The notes below the pieces were generated by a model. The model searched no databases and was not told the DNA's origin. It was given only the letters and a program-made list of their open reading frames with translations. The translations under genes and the position numbers were made by a program. A DNA stretch of 64,000 bases from Pseudomonas viridiflava (GTDB lineage Bacteria > Pseudomonadota > Gammaproteobacteria > Pseudomonadales > Pseudomonadaceae): assembly GCF_900590885.1 (NCBI RefSeq), contig NZ_UUON01000004.1, forward strand, positions 496,001 to 560,000. Direction: 5' to 3'. Below, one piece after another: positions 48,948-61,500 of this stretch. The first letter of the stretch is position 1; the number at the start of each line of letters is the position of its first letter.

Positions 48948-49448
48948 TTACTTACGCAGTTCGACGCGACGGTTTTGAGCCCAGGACTGCTCGTCGTGGC
49001 CAGTAGCAACTGGACGCTCTTTACCGTAGGAAACCAGTTCCAGTTGGCCTGGAGCAACACCTTGCAGTACCAGGTAGCGCTGAACGGCTTTCGCACGACG
49101 CTCGCCCAGTGCCATGTTGTACTCACGAGTACCACGTTCGTCAGTGTTACCTTCCAGAACAACGCGAGCGCCGTTAGCTTTCAGGTCCTTCGCGTGAACG
49201 TCCAGAGCGCGCATGGCTTCTGGCTTCAGGTCCGAACTGTCGTATTCGAAGTAGAAAGTGGTGATAGCGCGCAGAGCAGCTTCTTCGCTCAGGGAGCCGT
49301 CAACTGCACCAGTGTTAGCGCCGTAACCAGCGTTTGGATCAACAGCTGCGCCTTCACCGGCATTGTCGCCGCCTTTAGACGAGCAACCAACGGCTACGGA
49401 CAGAGCCAGAGCCAGAGCAGCAAACTTACCAAACTTCAGCATTTCCAT
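48948..49448 (-). CDS. pal: Peptidoglycan-associated lipoprotein Pal (OprL)
   Basis: 166 residues. Signal with lipobox SVAVGC, then a short linker and OmpA-like peptidoglycan-binding domain ([57 protein letters not shown]). Outer-membrane lipoprotein that binds TolB and the wall. The downstream gap to cpoB is 6 bp. Confidence 0.97.
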   Translation of the reverse strand: MEMLKFGKFAALALALSVAVGCSSKGGDNAGEGAAVDPNAGYGANTGAVDGSLSEEAALRAITTFYFEYDSSDLKPEAMRALDVHAKDLKANGARVVLEGNTDERGTREYNMALGERRAKAVQRYLVLQGVAPGQLELVSYGKERPVATGHDEQSWAQNRRVELRK

Positions 49449-49503
49449 CGTGAAACTCCTAATGAACCCCAGTGTGTTAAGTACTTCTTTTTGTAGCGCC
49501 GCG

Positions 49504-50805
49504 TCAGTTCAGGTAAGGGGACCAGGACGGTTCTCTGACTTCGCCTTGAGCGGTAGGAAGCGGGAGCCTTACGCGTCCATTAATGGACACGAGCATCAAG
49601 ACTCCCCGGCCCTGCTGGCGGGTGGCGTAGATTACCATGGTGCCGTTGGGCGCAACAGTAGCTGACTCATCAAGGTTGGTATCTGTGAGGATTTTTACCG
49701 TTCCACGCTGCAAATCCTGGGCCGCAACCCGGAAATTAGTGAAACCATCCTGACGGTGAATCATCACCAACGTCTTTTCATCAGCCGAAAGCTTCGGATT
49801 TGCGTTGTAGTTACCGATAAAGGTCACTCGTTCCGCGCCGCCGCCGTTTACGTTTGCCTTGTAGACCTGTGGCTTGCCGCCACGGTCGGAGGTGAAGTAG
49901 ATGGTCGAACCATCCTTACCCCAGAACGGTTCGGTGTTGATGCCCGGGCCGCTGGTTACGCGAGAGATCTGGCGCGAAGCCATGTTCATCACGTAGATAT
50001 CCGGGTTGCCGTCCTTGGACAGCACGAACGCCAGGCGCGAACCATCCGGCGACCAGGCCGGTGCACCGTTGAGGCCTTCGAAGTTGGTGATCTGCTCACG
50101 ACGGCCAGTATCGATGTGCTGTACGAAGATGCGCGGACGACGCTGCTCGAAAGACACGTAGGCAATACGCTTGCCGTCCGGCGCGAAGCGCGGCGACAGG
50201 ATTGGCTCACGCGATTGCAGCAGGGTCACGGCGCGAGCACCGTCGTAGTCCGAGCGCTGCAAAGTGTAACGAGTGTTGTCTACGGAGAAACGCTCAGCCG
50301 TTACGTACAGCAGGCGAGTCGAGAACGCACCTTTGATACCGGTGAGCTTTTCAAACGACTGGTCCGAGATGTAGTGGGCCATGTCGCGCAGTTGCTCGGC
50401 AGTGCCCGATACGCTGCCGGTCAGAACCTGCTGCTCGGTGGCCACGTTGAACAACGTGTACTGGATCTGCAGGCGACCGCCGGCCGGCGTGATATTGCCG
50501 ACCATCAGGTACTGGGCGCCAACGGCTTTCCAGTCGCGGAACACAACTTCGCTGGCCTGGTTTGGCTGGCTGATCATGTTGCCTTTCGGAATCGGCGCGT
50601 AGTAACCGGAGTTGCGCAGGTCATCGCTGACGATCTGGGCCATGTCGTCCGGCAGCACGCTACCGCCCTGCCAGCCGAACGGTACTACCGCAATCGGGGT
50701 GGCCCGATCGCTACCGCTGGTGACCAGGATGTTCTTTTCATCTGCCGCCGCTATCCCTGCCATACAGCAAATAACGACAAGCATTCCTCGAAGAAGGTTT
50801 CTCAC
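49504..50805 (-). CDS. tolB: Tol-Pal system beta-propeller protein TolB
   Basis: 433 residues. Signal peptide ending AGIAA-ADE, N-terminal domain that reaches TolA, then WD40-like propeller repeats ([73 protein letters not shown]). Periplasmic link between TolA and Pal. Its start overlaps the tolA stop by 4 bp. Confidence 0.97.
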   Translation of the reverse strand: MRNLLRGMLVVICCMAGIAAADEKNILVTSGSDRATPIAVVPFGWQGGSVLPDDMAQIVSDDLRNSGYYAPIPKGNMISQPNQASEVVFRDWKAVGAQYLMVGNITPAGGRLQIQYTLFNVATEQQVLTGSVSGTAEQLRDMAHYISDQSFEKLTGIKGAFSTRLLYVTAERFSVDNTRYTLQRSDYDGARAVTLLQSREPILSPRFAPDGKRIAYVSFEQRRPRIFVQHIDTGRREQITNFEGLNGAPAWSPDGSRLAFVLSKDGNPDIYVMNMASRQISRVTSGPGINTEPFWGKDGSTIYFTSDRGGKPQVYKANVNGGGAERVTFIGNYNANPKLSADEKTLVMIHRQDGFTNFRVAAQDLQRGTVKILTDTNLDESATVAPNGTMVIYATRQQGRGVLMLVSINGRVRLPLPTAQGEVREPSWSPYLN

Positions 50806-51875
50806 AAGGCTAGATCCTCAGGTGTGAATGTCATCTTGAATGAACGATAGGGAGCGAAGTCGCTTGGTTTCATTCCCTGCATCTCGGTCAACCGGCCAAT
50901 GTTCTTGACCGCTGCAACCGCTGAACTGTCAAACGAAGCATCGCCACTGCCCTTGGCCACGCTGACCGAAGTCACCGTGCCGTCCGGCAACATGCCGATC
51001 TGCAATACGACTGTCATGCCTTTGCGTGCCGAAGGTGGACGTGTCCAGCCTTCTGCTGCCCGTGCCCGAATCAGGTCGTCGAAACTGCCCGCGACTTCAT
51101 CACCACGTTCATCGGCCAAGGCTTGCTGACGCTGCGGCGTGTCGGAAAGCAAATCTGCCAAGGCCTGGGCCTTTTTCTCTTCGGCGGATTTACGCGCTGC
51201 TTCCTGGGCCTTTTTCTTGGTGGCGTCGGCGGCAGCTTTCTTCTTCGCGTCGTCGGCGATTTTCTTCTTCGCCTCGTCTGCTTCAGCTTTTTTCTTGGCG
51301 TCTTCGGCGGCTTTCTTCTTCGCGTCTTCGACTATCTTTTTCTTGGCGTCTTCAGCGGCCTGTTTCTTGGCCTCTTCTTCGGCAGCTTTTTTGGCCTCTT
51401 CTTCAGACTTCTTCTTGGCTATATCAGCCAATTGTTTCTCTTCGGCTTTTTTGGCTTCGGCAGCTTTGTCGGCTTTCTTGGCTTCATCAGCCTTTTTCGC
51501 CTCGTCAGCTTTCTTGGCTTCGTCAGCCTTTTTCGATTCCTCGGCCTTTTGAGCCGCCTCTTCTTTCTTTTGTTCCGCAGCAGCCTTCACCGCTTCCTGC
51601 TCGACCTTCTTCTGTTCCATCTGCTCGACTTCAGTCTGGCGCGCAGCCGACTTCTGGGCCTCACCCGCAATCTTCTGATTGGTCTGGGTGGTGGCCTGGC
51701 TTTTCGATTTCAGCTGATACAGGGTCGCCTGCACGATCGGCTTGGCTGGCGGCAGGTCCGGGGTCATGGCAAAGCTGACGAACAGCATGCCAAATACCAG
51801 GACGTGCAGGGCAATTGCCCAGACGCTAGGCCAGAAGAAGCTTTCCGAGGCGGACGGCTCTCGCTGTTGCTGCAT
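50802..51875 (-). CDS. tolA: Cell envelope protein TolA
   Basis: 357 residues. One N-terminal inner-membrane helix (~18-38, [20 protein letters not shown]), a ~190-residue Lys/Ala/Glu coiled coil (domain II, repeats such as [17 protein letters not shown]), and the C-terminal periplasmic domain ([34 protein letters not shown]). Spans the periplasm to Pal/TolB using the TolQR proton motor. Start and tolR stop share one base. The repeat-rich coding DNA could vary in length among strains. Confidence 0.96.
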   Translation of the reverse strand: MQQQREPSASESFFWPSVWAIALHVLVFGMLFVSFAMTPDLPPAKPIVQATLYQLKSKSQATTQTNQKIAGEAQKSAARQTEVEQMEQKKVEQEAVKAAAEQKKEEAAQKAEESKKADEAKKADEAKKADEAKKADKAAEAKKAEEKQLADIAKKKSEEEAKKAAEEEAKKQAAEDAKKKIVEDAKKKAAEDAKKKAEADEAKKKIADDAKKKAAADATKKKAQEAARKSAEEKKAQALADLLSDTPQRQQALADERGDEVAGSFDDLIRARAAEGWTRPPSARKGMTVVLQIGMLPDGTVTSVSVAKGSGDASFDSSAVAAVKNIGRLTEMQGMKPSDFAPYRSFKMTFTPEDLAL

Positions 51876-52336
51876 CAGGGCGCCTCGGTAATCAAGCCAA
51901 CGTTACCGACGCCGGCCTTCTGCAGCCCGCCCATGGCACCCATGACGGAGCCGTAGTCGACGACTTTGTCGCCGCGAATGAACACCTGGGTGTGCTTGCC
52001 GCCTTCGTTGCCGGACCGGATGATCTTGGTCACGGCGTCGGTCATCTGCGGCAAGGTCATGGCCTTGTCTTGCTGTTTCTGAGTGTCGACTTCGCTGCCA
52101 AGGTTCCAGTAATAGGTCTTGTCAGCCTTGATCGAAATGGTCAGGACCTGCGTATTGTTGTCTTGCGGCAAGGCTTCACTGGAAACCTTGGGCAGATCAA
52201 CCTTCACGCCCTGGTTGAGCATCGGCGCGGTCACCATGAAGATGACCAGCAGCACCAACATCACGTCGATGTAGGGCACTACGTTCATCTCGGCGACCGG
52301 CTTGCGCTTTTTGCGAGCTCGAGCGATTAAAGCCAT
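51875..52336 (-). CDS. tolR: Tol-Pal proton channel subunit TolR
   Basis: 153 residues. ExbD/TolR family; single helix with the essential Asp in PYIDVMLVLLVIFMVTAP, then a periplasmic domain. With TolQ it forms the proton channel that energises TolA. 14 bp after tolQ and overlapping tolA by one base. Confidence 0.96.
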   Translation of the reverse strand: MALIARARKKRKPVAEMNVVPYIDVMLVLLVIFMVTAPMLNQGVKVDLPKVSSEALPQDNNTQVLTISIKADKTYYWNLGSEVDTQKQQDKAMTLPQMTDAVTKIIRSGNEGGKHTQVFIRGDKVVDYGSVMGAMGGLQKAGVGNVGLITEAP

Positions 52337-52350
52337 TGGGAATTACCTGC

Positions 52351-53046
52351 TTATTCTTCGCTGGTGTGCACTTTACGGTGCAGGATCGCCTGGAATTCAT
52401 CGGCGAAGGTGTAGTAACGGCCGATCAGCGTTTCGCTGGTTGCAGCAAAACGGTTGTAGGCGATTACTGCGGGGATAGCGGCAAACAGGCCGATCGCGGT
52501 GGCGATCAGGGCTTCGGCGATACCCGGGGCCACGGTGGCCAGGGTCGCTTGCTGCGCCTGGGCCAGGCCACGGAAGGAGTTCATGATCCCCCACACGGTA
52601 CCGAACAGGCCGATGTACGGGCTGACCGAACCTACGGTGGCGAGGAACGGCAGGCTCTGCTCCAGTTTCTCTTCTTCGCGGGAGATAGCGACGCGCATGG
52701 CACGGGCCACGCCTTCCATCACCGCTTCCGGGTCAACGCCCGGCTGCTGGCGCAGGCGGGAGAATTCCTTGAAGCCGGCGCGGAAGATCTGCTCTACGCC
52801 CGAATCCGGGTCCGGGTTGCTGCCGGCCTGGCGGTACAGCTTGGACAGGTCGATACCCGACCAGAAGCGCTCTTCAAAGCTCTCCAGGGCACGTCGACCG
52901 GCACGCAGCAGGTTGCTGCGCTGAAAAATCATGACCCAAGAGGTAACCGATGCGGCTACCAGGGTCAGCATGACCAGTTGAACCACAACACTGGCATTGC
53001 TGACCAGGCTCCACATGGAGGAATGGTCGACGACGGTAGGTTCCAC
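52351..53046 (-). CDS. tolQ: Tol-Pal proton channel subunit TolQ
   Basis: 231 residues with three membrane helices (about 12-34, 130-155, 165-190). The MotA/TolQ/ExbB signature YIGLFGTVWGIMNSF and ATAIGLFAAIPAVIAYN are present. Inner-membrane stator of the Tol motor. One base separates it from the ybgC stop. Confidence 0.97.
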   Translation of the reverse strand: MEPTVVDHSSMWSLVSNASVVVQLVMLTLVAASVTSWVMIFQRSNLLRAGRRALESFEERFWSGIDLSKLYRQAGSNPDPDSGVEQIFRAGFKEFSRLRQQPGVDPEAVMEGVARAMRVAISREEEKLEQSLPFLATVGSVSPYIGLFGTVWGIMNSFRGLAQAQQATLATVAPGIAEALIATAIGLFAAIPAVIAYNRFAATSETLIGRYYTFADEFQAILHRKVHTSEE

Positions 53047-53047
53047 G

Positions 53048-53503
53048 CTAAATCTCCTGCTTTGATTGTTTACCCGCGCCGCTTACGTCGGCAAAGGCCG
53101 CGCGTAGAGCTTCGGGAATGGCCCGGGGTTTCAAACTATTGGTGCGCACACAGGCCACCAGGAACTGCCCCTCACAGAGCAGCGTTGCATCCGTTGCCCG
53201 CCTGACCTGCTGCTTGAAACGCAGGCTGACACGGTTCAATTCGATTACTTCAGCGCTGACCAGCAGCTCATCGTCCAATCGCGCCGGCGCGTGATACCGC
53301 GCCTCGCTGGAATGCACGACAAACAACAGGTCCTCCCCTGCCAACTCGGATTGGGCAAAGCCCAGCTCCCGTAGCCGCTCGGTTCGAGCCCGCTCCATGA
53401 ACTTGAGGTAATTGACGTAATACACGATGCCGCCCGCATCGGTGTCTTCGTAATAAACGCGACAGCGATGTGCGAACGACGGTTCCCCATTTTGCGCGCG
53501 CAT
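53048..53503 (-). CDS. ybgC: Acyl-CoA thioesterase YbgC
   Basis: 151 residues, hotdog fold. [26 protein letters not shown] holds the catalytic Asp and is diagnostic of the YbgC/4-hydroxybenzoyl-CoA group. First gene of ybgC-tolQRAB-pal-cpoB. In E. coli it hydrolyses short-chain acyl-CoA and binds ACP near the membrane. Confidence 0.95.
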   Translation of the reverse strand: MRAQNGEPSFAHRCRVYYEDTDAGGIVYYVNYLKFMERARTERLRELGFAQSELAGEDLLFVVHSSEARYHAPARLDDELLVSAEVIELNRVSLRFKQQVRRATDATLLCEGQFLVACVRTNSLKPRAIPEALRAAFADVSGAGKQSKQEI

Positions 53504-53642
53504 ACTCTAGTGCTTACTCCTCAGGTTGCCAATCGGGCTGGGCAACTGTTTTTTCATTCAATGAAACATTTCATCTGACTGAATGACGACGCCAGCCACT
53601 AGGACAGCACAAACCTCGAATAAATCGACTTGCGTGGTGCTT

Positions 53643-54701
53643 TTAATCGTCCACTGCATCGAGGAATTCGTCTACCACAGGCATCTCCCCCAATCGTGAC
53701 GGAATGTTTAACCCGAAGTGCAAGTAGGCATGGCGCGTCACCACCCGCCCCCTTGGCGTACGCATGATGTAGCCCTGCTGGATCAGGTACGGCTCCAGTA
53801 CATCCTCAATGGTATGGCGCTCCTCGCTGATGGCCGCCGCCAGGCTGTCGACGCCCACCGGGCCGCCGTCAAACTTCTCGATCATGGTCAACAGGAGTCG
53901 CCGGTCCTGGTGATCGAAGCCGTGCTCGTCGACATCCAGCAGGTTCAGCGCCAGGTCGGCCACGGCCTTGGTGATATGCCCCTTGGCCCGCACTTCGGCA
54001 AAGTCGCGCACGCGGCGCAGCAGACGGTTGGCGATTCGTGGCGTGCCACGCGCCCGACGGGCGATTTCAAACGCGCCTTCAGGGTCCAGGGGCAAGCCAA
54101 GAATGCTCGCCGAACGGCTGACGATGGTCGCCAGGTCAGCGGTGCTATAGAACTCTAGACGTTGAACAATGCCGAAACGGTCTCGCAGCGGGTTGGTCAA
54201 CATGCCCGCGCGGGTTGTCGCGCCGACCAGGGTAAAAGGCGGCAGGTCGAGTTTGATCGAGCGGGCCGCCGGGCCTTCGCCGATCATGATGTCGAGCTGG
54301 AAGTCTTCCATGGCCGGGTACAGCACTTCCTCGACGATCGGCGACAGCCGGTGGATCTCGTCGATGAACAGTACGTCATGGGGCTCAAGATTGGTCAACA
54401 GCGCTGCCAGGTCGCCCGGCCGCTCCAGCACCGGGCCGGAGGTGGACTTGATCGACACGCCCATTTCCTGGGCAATGATATTGGCCAGCGTGGTTTTACC
54501 CAGTCCCGGCGGGCCAAAGATCAGCGTGTGATCCAGCGATTCGTTGCGCCCGCGCGCAGCCTGGATAAACAGCTCCATCTGCTCGCGCACGGTGGGCTGG
54601 CCGATGTATTCGGCCAGGCTCAGGGGGCGGATGGCGCGGTCCTGGACTTCTTCACGGTCGCGCGGGCCGGTGGCCGCGATCAGACGATCTGCTTCAATCA
54701 C
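53643..54701 (-). CDS. ruvB: Holliday junction branch-migration ATPase RuvB
   Basis: 352 residues. AAA+ motor: Walker [13 protein letters not shown], Walker [13 protein letters not shown], sensor 1 GATTRAGML, and winged helix with [13 protein letters not shown] at the end. Directly abuts ruvA. Forms hexamers either side of the RuvA-junction complex. Confidence 0.98.
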   Translation of the reverse strand: MIEADRLIAATGPRDREEVQDRAIRPLSLAEYIGQPTVREQMELFIQAARGRNESLDHTLIFGPPGLGKTTLANIIAQEMGVSIKSTSGPVLERPGDLAALLTNLEPHDVLFIDEIHRLSPIVEEVLYPAMEDFQLDIMIGEGPAARSIKLDLPPFTLVGATTRAGMLTNPLRDRFGIVQRLEFYSTADLATIVSRSASILGLPLDPEGAFEIARRARGTPRIANRLLRRVRDFAEVRAKGHITKAVADLALNLLDVDEHGFDHQDRRLLLTMIEKFDGGPVGVDSLAAAISEERHTIEDVLEPYLIQQGYIMRTPRGRVVTRHAYLHFGLNIPSRLGEMPVVDEFLDAVDD

Positions 54702-55313
54702 TTAAATCATTCCCTTCAGGGCTCGGCGGATCATGTCTTCGCTGCTCAGGTTCTTGTCCTTGATGGCCGATACCGCCTTGCTGGCTTCCTGCGGCTTGTA
54801 GCCCAGGGAAATCAACGCGCTGACCGCATCGCTTTCGGCGCTGGCGAACTGGCCCGCCGGCATATCCGGCTGGTTCGGTACCAGGGCAAACATGCTCGGT
54901 ACGACTTCCCAGGCCTTGAATCGGTCCTTGAGTTCGACCAACAGGCGCTCGGCGGTTTTCTTGCCCACGCCAGGTACCTTGGTCAACGCCGAGGTGTCCT
55001 GGGCCGAAACCGCACGTACCAGCTCATCCACTTCCAGGCTCGACATCAACGCCAGCGCAAGCTTGGGGCCCACGCCGTTGAGGCGAATCAGCTCGCGGAA
55101 GAAGTCGCGGTCACGCTTGCCGATGAAACCATAGAGCAATTGCGCGTCTTCGCGCACCACCAAGTGTGTGTGCAAGGTTATCGGCTCGCCGACCGACGGT
55201 AGGCGGTACAGGGTGGTCATGGGCACTTCCAGCTCATACCCCAGCCCGTTTACATCCAGAATCAGGTGCGGCGGCTGTTTCTCAGCCAGGGTGCCGCGCA
55301 AGCGTCCAATCAC
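54702..55313 (-). CDS. ruvA: Holliday junction DNA-binding protein RuvA
   Basis: 203 residues from GTG 55313 ([20 protein letters not shown]). N-terminal OB fold, two helix-hairpin-helix motifs ([32 protein letters not shown]) and C-terminal domain for RuvB contact. 67 bp after ruvC. Confidence 0.97.
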   Translation of the reverse strand: MIGRLRGTLAEKQPPHLILDVNGLGYELEVPMTTLYRLPSVGEPITLHTHLVVREDAQLLYGFIGKRDRDFFRELIRLNGVGPKLALALMSSLEVDELVRAVSAQDTSALTKVPGVGKKTAERLLVELKDRFKAWEVVPSMFALVPNQPDMPAGQFASAESDAVSALISLGYKPQEASKAVSAIKDKNLSSEDMIRRALKGMI

Positions 55314-55380
55314 GATTCAGATCCTTAAAGCTTGAGGTCAGAACATGGCCCGACCGGAAATAACGATTGCGCTGATGCTA

Positions 55381-55905
55381 TCAGAGACGCAGGCGCCCGC
55401 CACGACTGCGTGCCGTGCCAAGACCATGGGGCAGCAAGCTGGAACGCGTGTGCGCGTGGCAAATGGCGATAGCCAGGGCGTCGGAGGCGTCGATCTGCGG
55501 CTTGGAGGTGAGCTTGAGCATGTGCATGACCATCATCTGCACCTGCTCTTTATTCGCCGCACCGGTGCCGACCACGGCCTGCTTGACCTGGGTGGCGGTG
55601 TATTCGGCGATTTCCATGCCCTCCTCCGCGCCGGCCACAATGGCGGCGCCCCGCGCCTGGCCGAGTTTGAGCGCCGAGTCCGCGTTTTTGGCCATAAAGA
55701 CTTTTTCGATGCCCATGGTTACCGGGCCATAGGTCTGGATCACTTCACGCACGCCGCGATAGACAATCTGCAGGCGCTCGGCCAACTCGCCCGCGCCGGT
55801 GCGGATGCAACCCGAGGCGACGTAGATGCAGCCGCGCGGGGTCTGTTGCACCACGCCAAAACCGGTGATGCGCGAACCGGGGTCGATACCTAGGATTAAA
55901 GTCAT
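55381..55905 (-). CDS. ruvC: Holliday junction resolvase RuvC
   Basis: 174 residues. RNase H-fold nuclease with the acidic catalytic set: Asp8 in GIDPGSR, Glu in MGIEKVFMA, and the two Asp in [18 protein letters not shown] 55905 is the family start; codons before it are not supported. Head of ruvCAB. A REPIN lies upstream. Confidence 0.97.
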   Translation of the reverse strand: MTLILGIDPGSRITGFGVVQQTPRGCIYVASGCIRTGAGELAERLQIVYRGVREVIQTYGPVTMGIEKVFMAKNADSALKLGQARGAAIVAGAEEGMEIAEYTATQVKQAVVGTGAANKEQVQMMVMHMLKLTSKPQIDASDALAIAICHAHTRSSLLPHGLGTARSRGGRLRL

Positions 55906-55952
55906 AACGCCTGCGGGTTGGGTAAAAACAATTTCTGACACACCGTCGTTTC

Positions 55953-56046
55953 AATGTGGGAGGGGGCTTGCCCCCGATAGCGGTGGTTCAGTCGATTTAT
56001 AAGTAACTGACACACCGCCATCGGGGGCAAGCCCCCTCCCACATTT
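55953..56046. repeat. REPIN between ruvC and yebC
   Basis: Two inverted cores with the same spacer motif (CGGTGGTTCAGTC ... GTAACTGACACACCG) as other REPINs in the window. Confidence 0.92.
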
Positions 56047-56062
56047 GGATCTACATCGTCCT

Positions 56063-56809
56063 TTAGCCTAGCTGTTCAGCCACGGATTCGGGGATGTCGG
56101 CGTTGGAGTACACGTTCTGCACATCATCCAGGTCTTCAAGCATATCCAGCATCTTCAGCACTTTCTGTGCGCCGTCCAGGTCCAGCTCGGCGCTGGTGGT
56201 CGGCAGCATCACGATTTCCGCGTCGGTGCCTTTGAAACCAGCCGCTTCCAGCGCGTTACGCACGGCATAGAAGCCGGCGAAGGAGGTGAACACGTCGATG
56301 GAGCCGTCTTCGTTGGTCACCACGTCGTCGGCATCCGCCTCCATCGCCGCTTCCATCAGCGCATCTTCGTCCACACCCGGCGCGAAGGTGATTTGCCCCT
56401 TGCGCTCAAACAGGTAGGCCACCGAACCGTCGGTGCCGAGGTTGCCGCCACATTTGCTGAATGCATGGCGCACGGCCGCCGCGGTACGGTTGCGGTTGTC
56501 GGTCATGCACTCGACCATCACCGCCACGCCGCCCGGGCCGTAGCCTTCGTAGGTCAGCTCGACCATGTCGTCGGTATCGGCAGCGCCGGCACCACGGGCC
56601 ACGGCGCGGTCGATGATGTCGCGGCTCATGTTCGCGCCGAGGGCCTTGTCCAGCGCCAGGCGCAGGCGTGGGTTGGAGCCCGGGTCACCGCCGCCCTGAC
56701 GGGCAGCGACGGTCAGTTCGCGGATCCACTTGGTGAAGATCTTGCCTTTCTTGGCATCCTGACGCTCTTTGCGGTGCTTGATGTTCGCCCACTTGGAATG
56801 GCCAGCCAT
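56063..56809 (-). CDS. yebC: YebC/PmpR-family regulator or translation factor
   Basis: 248 residues from ATG 56809 ([23 protein letters not shown]), the universal family start. Domains with [18 protein letters not shown] and [23 protein letters not shown] are intact. In P. aeruginosa PmpR represses quinolone signalling genes; YebC proteins also relieve ribosome stalling at proline runs. The start is preceded by a reasonable ribosome site. Confidence 0.96.
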   Translation of the reverse strand: MAGHSKWANIKHRKERQDAKKGKIFTKWIRELTVAARQGGGDPGSNPRLRLALDKALGANMSRDIIDRAVARGAGAADTDDMVELTYEGYGPGGVAVMVECMTDNRNRTAAAVRHAFSKCGGNLGTDGSVAYLFERKGQITFAPGVDEDALMEAAMEADADDVVTNEDGSIDVFTSFAGFYAVRNALEAAGFKGTDAEIVMLPTTSAELDLDGAQKVLKMLDMLEDLDDVQNVYSNADIPESVAEQLG

Positions 56810-56878
56810 AACACAACTCCGAAATTCTCTAGAAACCTTATCAATCCTGCCCCAGGCAGGAATTCCCTCTTTTAAACG

Positions 56879-56908
56879 CAAAGGCGCATCCGAAGATGCG
56901 CCTTTTTG
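56879..56908 (-). terminator. Intrinsic terminator of aspS
   Basis: On the minus strand the stem AAGGCGCATC / GATGCGCCTT is capped by a UUCG tetraloop. T content after it is modest on the minus strand and better on the plus strand. Confidence 0.75.
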
Positions 56909-56945
56909 ACTGCGTACAACTTTATTGCGCTTTCACGCCGCAGCC

Positions 56946-58721
<1,776 letters not shown>

Positions 58722-58828
58722 GGTAGTGGTTTCACTTCTCGTAATTCGAAATTCGGTGGAGGCCCGCCTCGTCACCGTACAGTTAAGCAGGGGACGGATA
58801 ATGCAGGAGCCTGCGCATGGGTTTCAAC

Positions 58829-59050
58829 TCAGTCTGCTTTGTCGCCGCCCGCCAGGTTCTTCTTGGAGCCGGTCTTGAAATCGGTCTCGTACCAGCCGCT
58901 ACCGCTCAGACGGAAGCCCGGCATGGACAACATCTTCTTCAGTTCAGGAGCCTGGCAAGCAGGGCAATCGACCAGCGGCTCGGCGCTGATCTTCTGAATG
59001 GCTTCCAACTGATGACCACAGGAAGCACATTGATAGTCGTACATGGGCAT
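58829..59050 (-). CDS. FmdB-family zinc-ribbon protein
   Basis: 73 residues. MPMYDYQCASCGHQLEAIQKI with a second pair in VDCPACQAPELKKML gives two C-x2-C knuckles for zinc. FmdB proteins are small putative regulators of unknown action. The gene lies upstream of aspS, same strand, with about 110 bp between. Confidence 0.93.
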   Translation of the reverse strand: MPMYDYQCASCGHQLEAIQKISAEPLVDCPACQAPELKKMLSMPGFRLSGSGWYETDFKTGSKKNLAGGDKAD

Positions 59051-59195
59051 GGAGATGTCTCGGCGATCAGGTTACTGCGCCACGCGCATGCGCAGCAAAG
59101 CGCGGGATTATATCTGGTAAATCGAGCCAGCGCAGCCGGCATTCTGCCCGCAGCCTTGCCCACCTCGACGGCAGGCAGGCCCCGGCGCCAGCCGA

Positions 59196-59537
59196 TTACC
59201 CAGGGTTCGGCGCGCTAACCCGACCTTTTAACAGGTGAACCACACACACCACCCTGACCAGCCCACTGAAGTTCTTCACACCGCCATGGCGCAAGTGTAC
59301 TTCCCGATCGACATAGGACAGCAACGCACTGACCGAACAGGCATTGATCCTGGCGATTTCCGTGAGGATATTCCAATAGATCTGCTCCAGCCGCAGGCAC
59401 GTGGAAAACCCGTTGAGCCTTACCGACCGGGACAATGGCTTGGCCAGCCCCATATCGAACCCCTTGGCAAAGGGATCGATTTTTATCTTATGAAAACCAC
59501 CGGTTTCCATCACGCCATTACCGACTCCACATGACAT
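59196..59537 (-). CDS. Ribbon-helix-helix (RHH_4) domain protein
   Basis: 113 residues. The central part SRSVRLNGFSTCLRLEQIYWNILTEIARINACSVSALLSYVDREV is a ribbon-helix-helix fold. The end GGVKNFSGLVRVVCVVHLLK is conserved in pseudomonads. Probably DNA-binding; target unknown. The first ~28 residues are variable, so the exact start is not certain. Confidence 0.85.
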   Translation of the reverse strand: MSCGVGNGVMETGGFHKIKIDPFAKGFDMGLAKPLSRSVRLNGFSTCLRLEQIYWNILTEIARINACSVSALLSYVDREVHLRHGGVKNFSGLVRVVCVVHLLKGRVSAPNPG

Positions 59538-59681
59538 ACACCTGACACTCCATTGCCAAACAGCCGCCCATGGGATCTCCCATTGGGCAATAGCCCTATA
59601 AAACAGCAGGCGCAGGCAGGCGGCCAGAAGACGGGACGTAGAAAGGCGTAGGACAACGCCAGGAAATGCGCGGAAACAAGC

Positions 59682-59706
59682 GAGTGGCGCCAGGGCGGCG
59701 CCACTC
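59682..59706 (-). terminator. Terminator-like hairpin after dps-family gene
   Basis: Perfect 10-bp stem GAGTGGCGCC / GGCGCCACTC with a 5-base loop, 11 bp after the Dps-family stop on the minus strand. The T tract is weak. Confidence 0.6.
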
Positions 59707-59717
59707 AGGAGCGATGC

Positions 59718-60191
59718 TTACTGATTTTCGAGCAGGGAACGCAGCATCCACGCGGTTTTCTCGTGCACTTGCATACGCTGGGTCAGCAAGTCGGCCGTCG
59801 GCTCATCGCTGACCTTGTCGAGCAAGGGGAAGATGCCACGCGCGGTGCGAGTCACCGCTTCCTGGCCGGCCACCAGTTGCTTGATCATCTCTTCAGCGCT
59901 GGGCACACCTTCTTCTTCCCTGATGGAAGAAAGCCGGGCGTAGATCGAATACGCACCCGGTGCCGGGAAGCCCAGGGCGCGGATACGCTCAGCAATGGAG
60001 TCCACCGCCAGGGCCAGTTCGTTGTACTGCTCTTCGAACATCAAGTGCAACGTACGGAACATCGGGCCCGTGACGTTCCAATGGAAGTTGTGGGTCTTCA
60101 GGTACAGCACATAGGTATCGGAAAGCAGCCGCGAAAGCCCGTCGACAATGGATTTGCGATCTTCTTCACTGATACCGATATCGATAGCCAT
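59718..60191 (-). CDS. dps: Dps-family ferritin-like DNA protection protein
   Basis: 157 residues from ATG 60191 ([15 protein letters not shown]). Ferroxidase ligands in [28 protein letters not shown], shared at the dimer interface. Forms a 12-mer shell that oxidises and stores iron and shields DNA. Downstream hairpin, and a divergent plus-strand CSD-membrane gene 420 bp upstream. Confidence 0.94.
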   Translation of the reverse strand: MAIDIGISEEDRKSIVDGLSRLLSDTYVLYLKTHNFHWNVTGPMFRTLHLMFEEQYNELALAVDSIAERIRALGFPAPGAYSIYARLSSIREEEGVPSAEEMIKQLVAGQEAVTRTARGIFPLLDKVSDEPTADLLTQRMQVHEKTAWMLRSLLENQ

Positions 60192-60611
60192 GTTTATCCC
60201 CTTCAATTGACATGCATTCATTGACCAGGTGCAGGACCACTCTAGCAAGCCTGCGGGTGAGATGCAGCCCGGCACACCCAGGTGATGTGCGGCAAATTGC
60301 CCCTGTGGCGCCGGTTCGAGGGAGTGCTGCGCAGTCCAACGCGGCAAGCCCGCTCGCCACAGAAAACCCGGCACCTGTCTAGGACAAGCGTTTGCTGCAG
60401 AAATGCCCTAGGCCTTGCAACACGTGGAAATGCTTGATTTGAGTAGGCACAGCCTTTGCTGTTAAATAGGCGGCGTGCCACTGCCGTTCATTTTCGCGGC
60501 CAGCGGCATAGGCTGATACCCCGCGCACGTGCCCAACGCCTCCCATTGTTCAGAAGCGAACCGTGCCAGTCAGCTCTTCCTCGTGATCCGTCTTAACGTG
60601 AGTTAATCAAA
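60192..60611. promoter_or_regulatory. Divergent gap between dps and the membrane cold-shock gene
   Basis: 420 bp with promoters for both directions presumed. I see no gene, no strong operator and no convincing sigma-70 pair; the best AT-rich stretch is 60430-60470 (TTGATT, TTAAAT, but 22 bp apart). Confidence 0.3.
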
Positions 60612-61214
60612 ATGTTGAAAATCGTCCACCTGCTAACGGGCGTTGCAGCTTTGCTGCTGTCCTTTATACCGAGCTTGCAACAGGGAAGCCCTCCCTACCT
60701 GGAACAACACGACGCTCTGTACCTGGCCTTGTTCGGCCTTCTTAACCTGACGCTGGCACCGGTGATCCCTTACTGGAACAAAGGCACGCGTCATCAACTG
60801 CAAAACCTGGTCAGCGCGCTGCTGGTACTGACTGTTGTCGTTCAAACCCTCACCCTCCTGGCACCAATGCCTGAAGTGGGCGGCCACCCGGCCATCCTGC
60901 TCAGCCTGGTGATTGCTGTGGTCGCCATCGTTCTTCACCTGGCCATCAGCTTCTACCGTTCGTCCCCCTCGGCCGCGTCGCAAAACTACGACATGACCAA
61001 CCGGGATACCGGTACCGTCAAGTGGTTCAACACGTCCAAAGGCTTCGGCTTTATTTCCCGCGATTCGGGCGACGATATCTTCGTCCACTTCCGGGCCATT
61101 CGCGGCGAAGGCCATCGCGTCCTGGTGGAAGGCCAGCGCGTGGAGTTCTCCGTGATGAATCGCGACAAAGGCCTGCAGGCCGAAGACGTGATTGCTGCCC
61201 TGCCGCGTCGCTGA
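60612..61214 (+). CDS. Membrane-anchored cold-shock-domain protein
   Basis: 200 residues. Residues ~1-117 hold four hydrophobic segments (near 5-20, 37-57, 66-86, 94-115). Residues ~132-197 form a complete cold-shock domain with RNP1 KGFGFI and RNP2 DIFVHF. The CSD would face the cytosol if the N terminus is inside. A start at Met128 would give a free CSD but has no ribosome site. Orthologues occur in this syntenic place in pseudomonads. Role unknown; possibly RNA handling at the membrane. Confidence 0.9.
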   Translation: MLKIVHLLTGVAALLLSFIPSLQQGSPPYLEQHDALYLALFGLLNLTLAPVIPYWNKGTRHQLQNLVSALLVLTVVVQTLTLLAPMPEVGGHPAILLSLVIAVVAIVLHLAISFYRSSPSAASQNYDMTNRDTGTVKWFNTSKGFGFISRDSGDDIFVHFRAIRGEGHRVLVEGQRVEFSVMNRDKGLQAEDVIAALPRR

Positions 61215-61231
61215 TTCCAGCCTTCGCAGCA

Positions 61232-61273
61232 TAAAAAAACCGCGATCCAGCCTGGCTGGTTCGCGGTTTTTTA
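61232..61273. terminator. Bidirectional terminator between CSD and slyX genes
   Basis: AAAAAACCGCGA / TCGCGGTTTTTT stem, with A and T runs on the two sides, serves the convergent genes. Confidence 0.92.
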
Positions 61274-61290
61274 TTGCCTGCCGTTAACCG

Positions 61291-61497
61291 TCAATAGTGA
61301 GGCGGCGGCGCTTCTTCTTCGGACGTTTCGAACTGGCCGCCCATTTCTTCCTGGCGCTTGAGCAACGCGGTCATCTGCAATTGCAGGCGTTCGACCGCCC
61401 GCTGCTGGGCGACCAGGATGTCATTGAGGGTCTCGATGGTGTCGTCCTGGAAGGCCAGGCGGCTTTCGAGGTCCGTCACGCGGTCTTGCAAATCCAT
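61291..61497 (-). CDS. slyX: SlyX protein
   Basis: 68 residues, coiled coil ([40 protein letters not shown]) with the conserved PPPHY end. Function unknown. 3 bp after the HIT gene stop, so one operon. Confidence 0.95.
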   Translation of the reverse strand: MDLQDRVTDLESRLAFQDDTIETLNDILVAQQRAVERLQLQMTALLKRQEEMGGQFETSEEEAPPPHY

Positions 61498-61500
61498 GGT

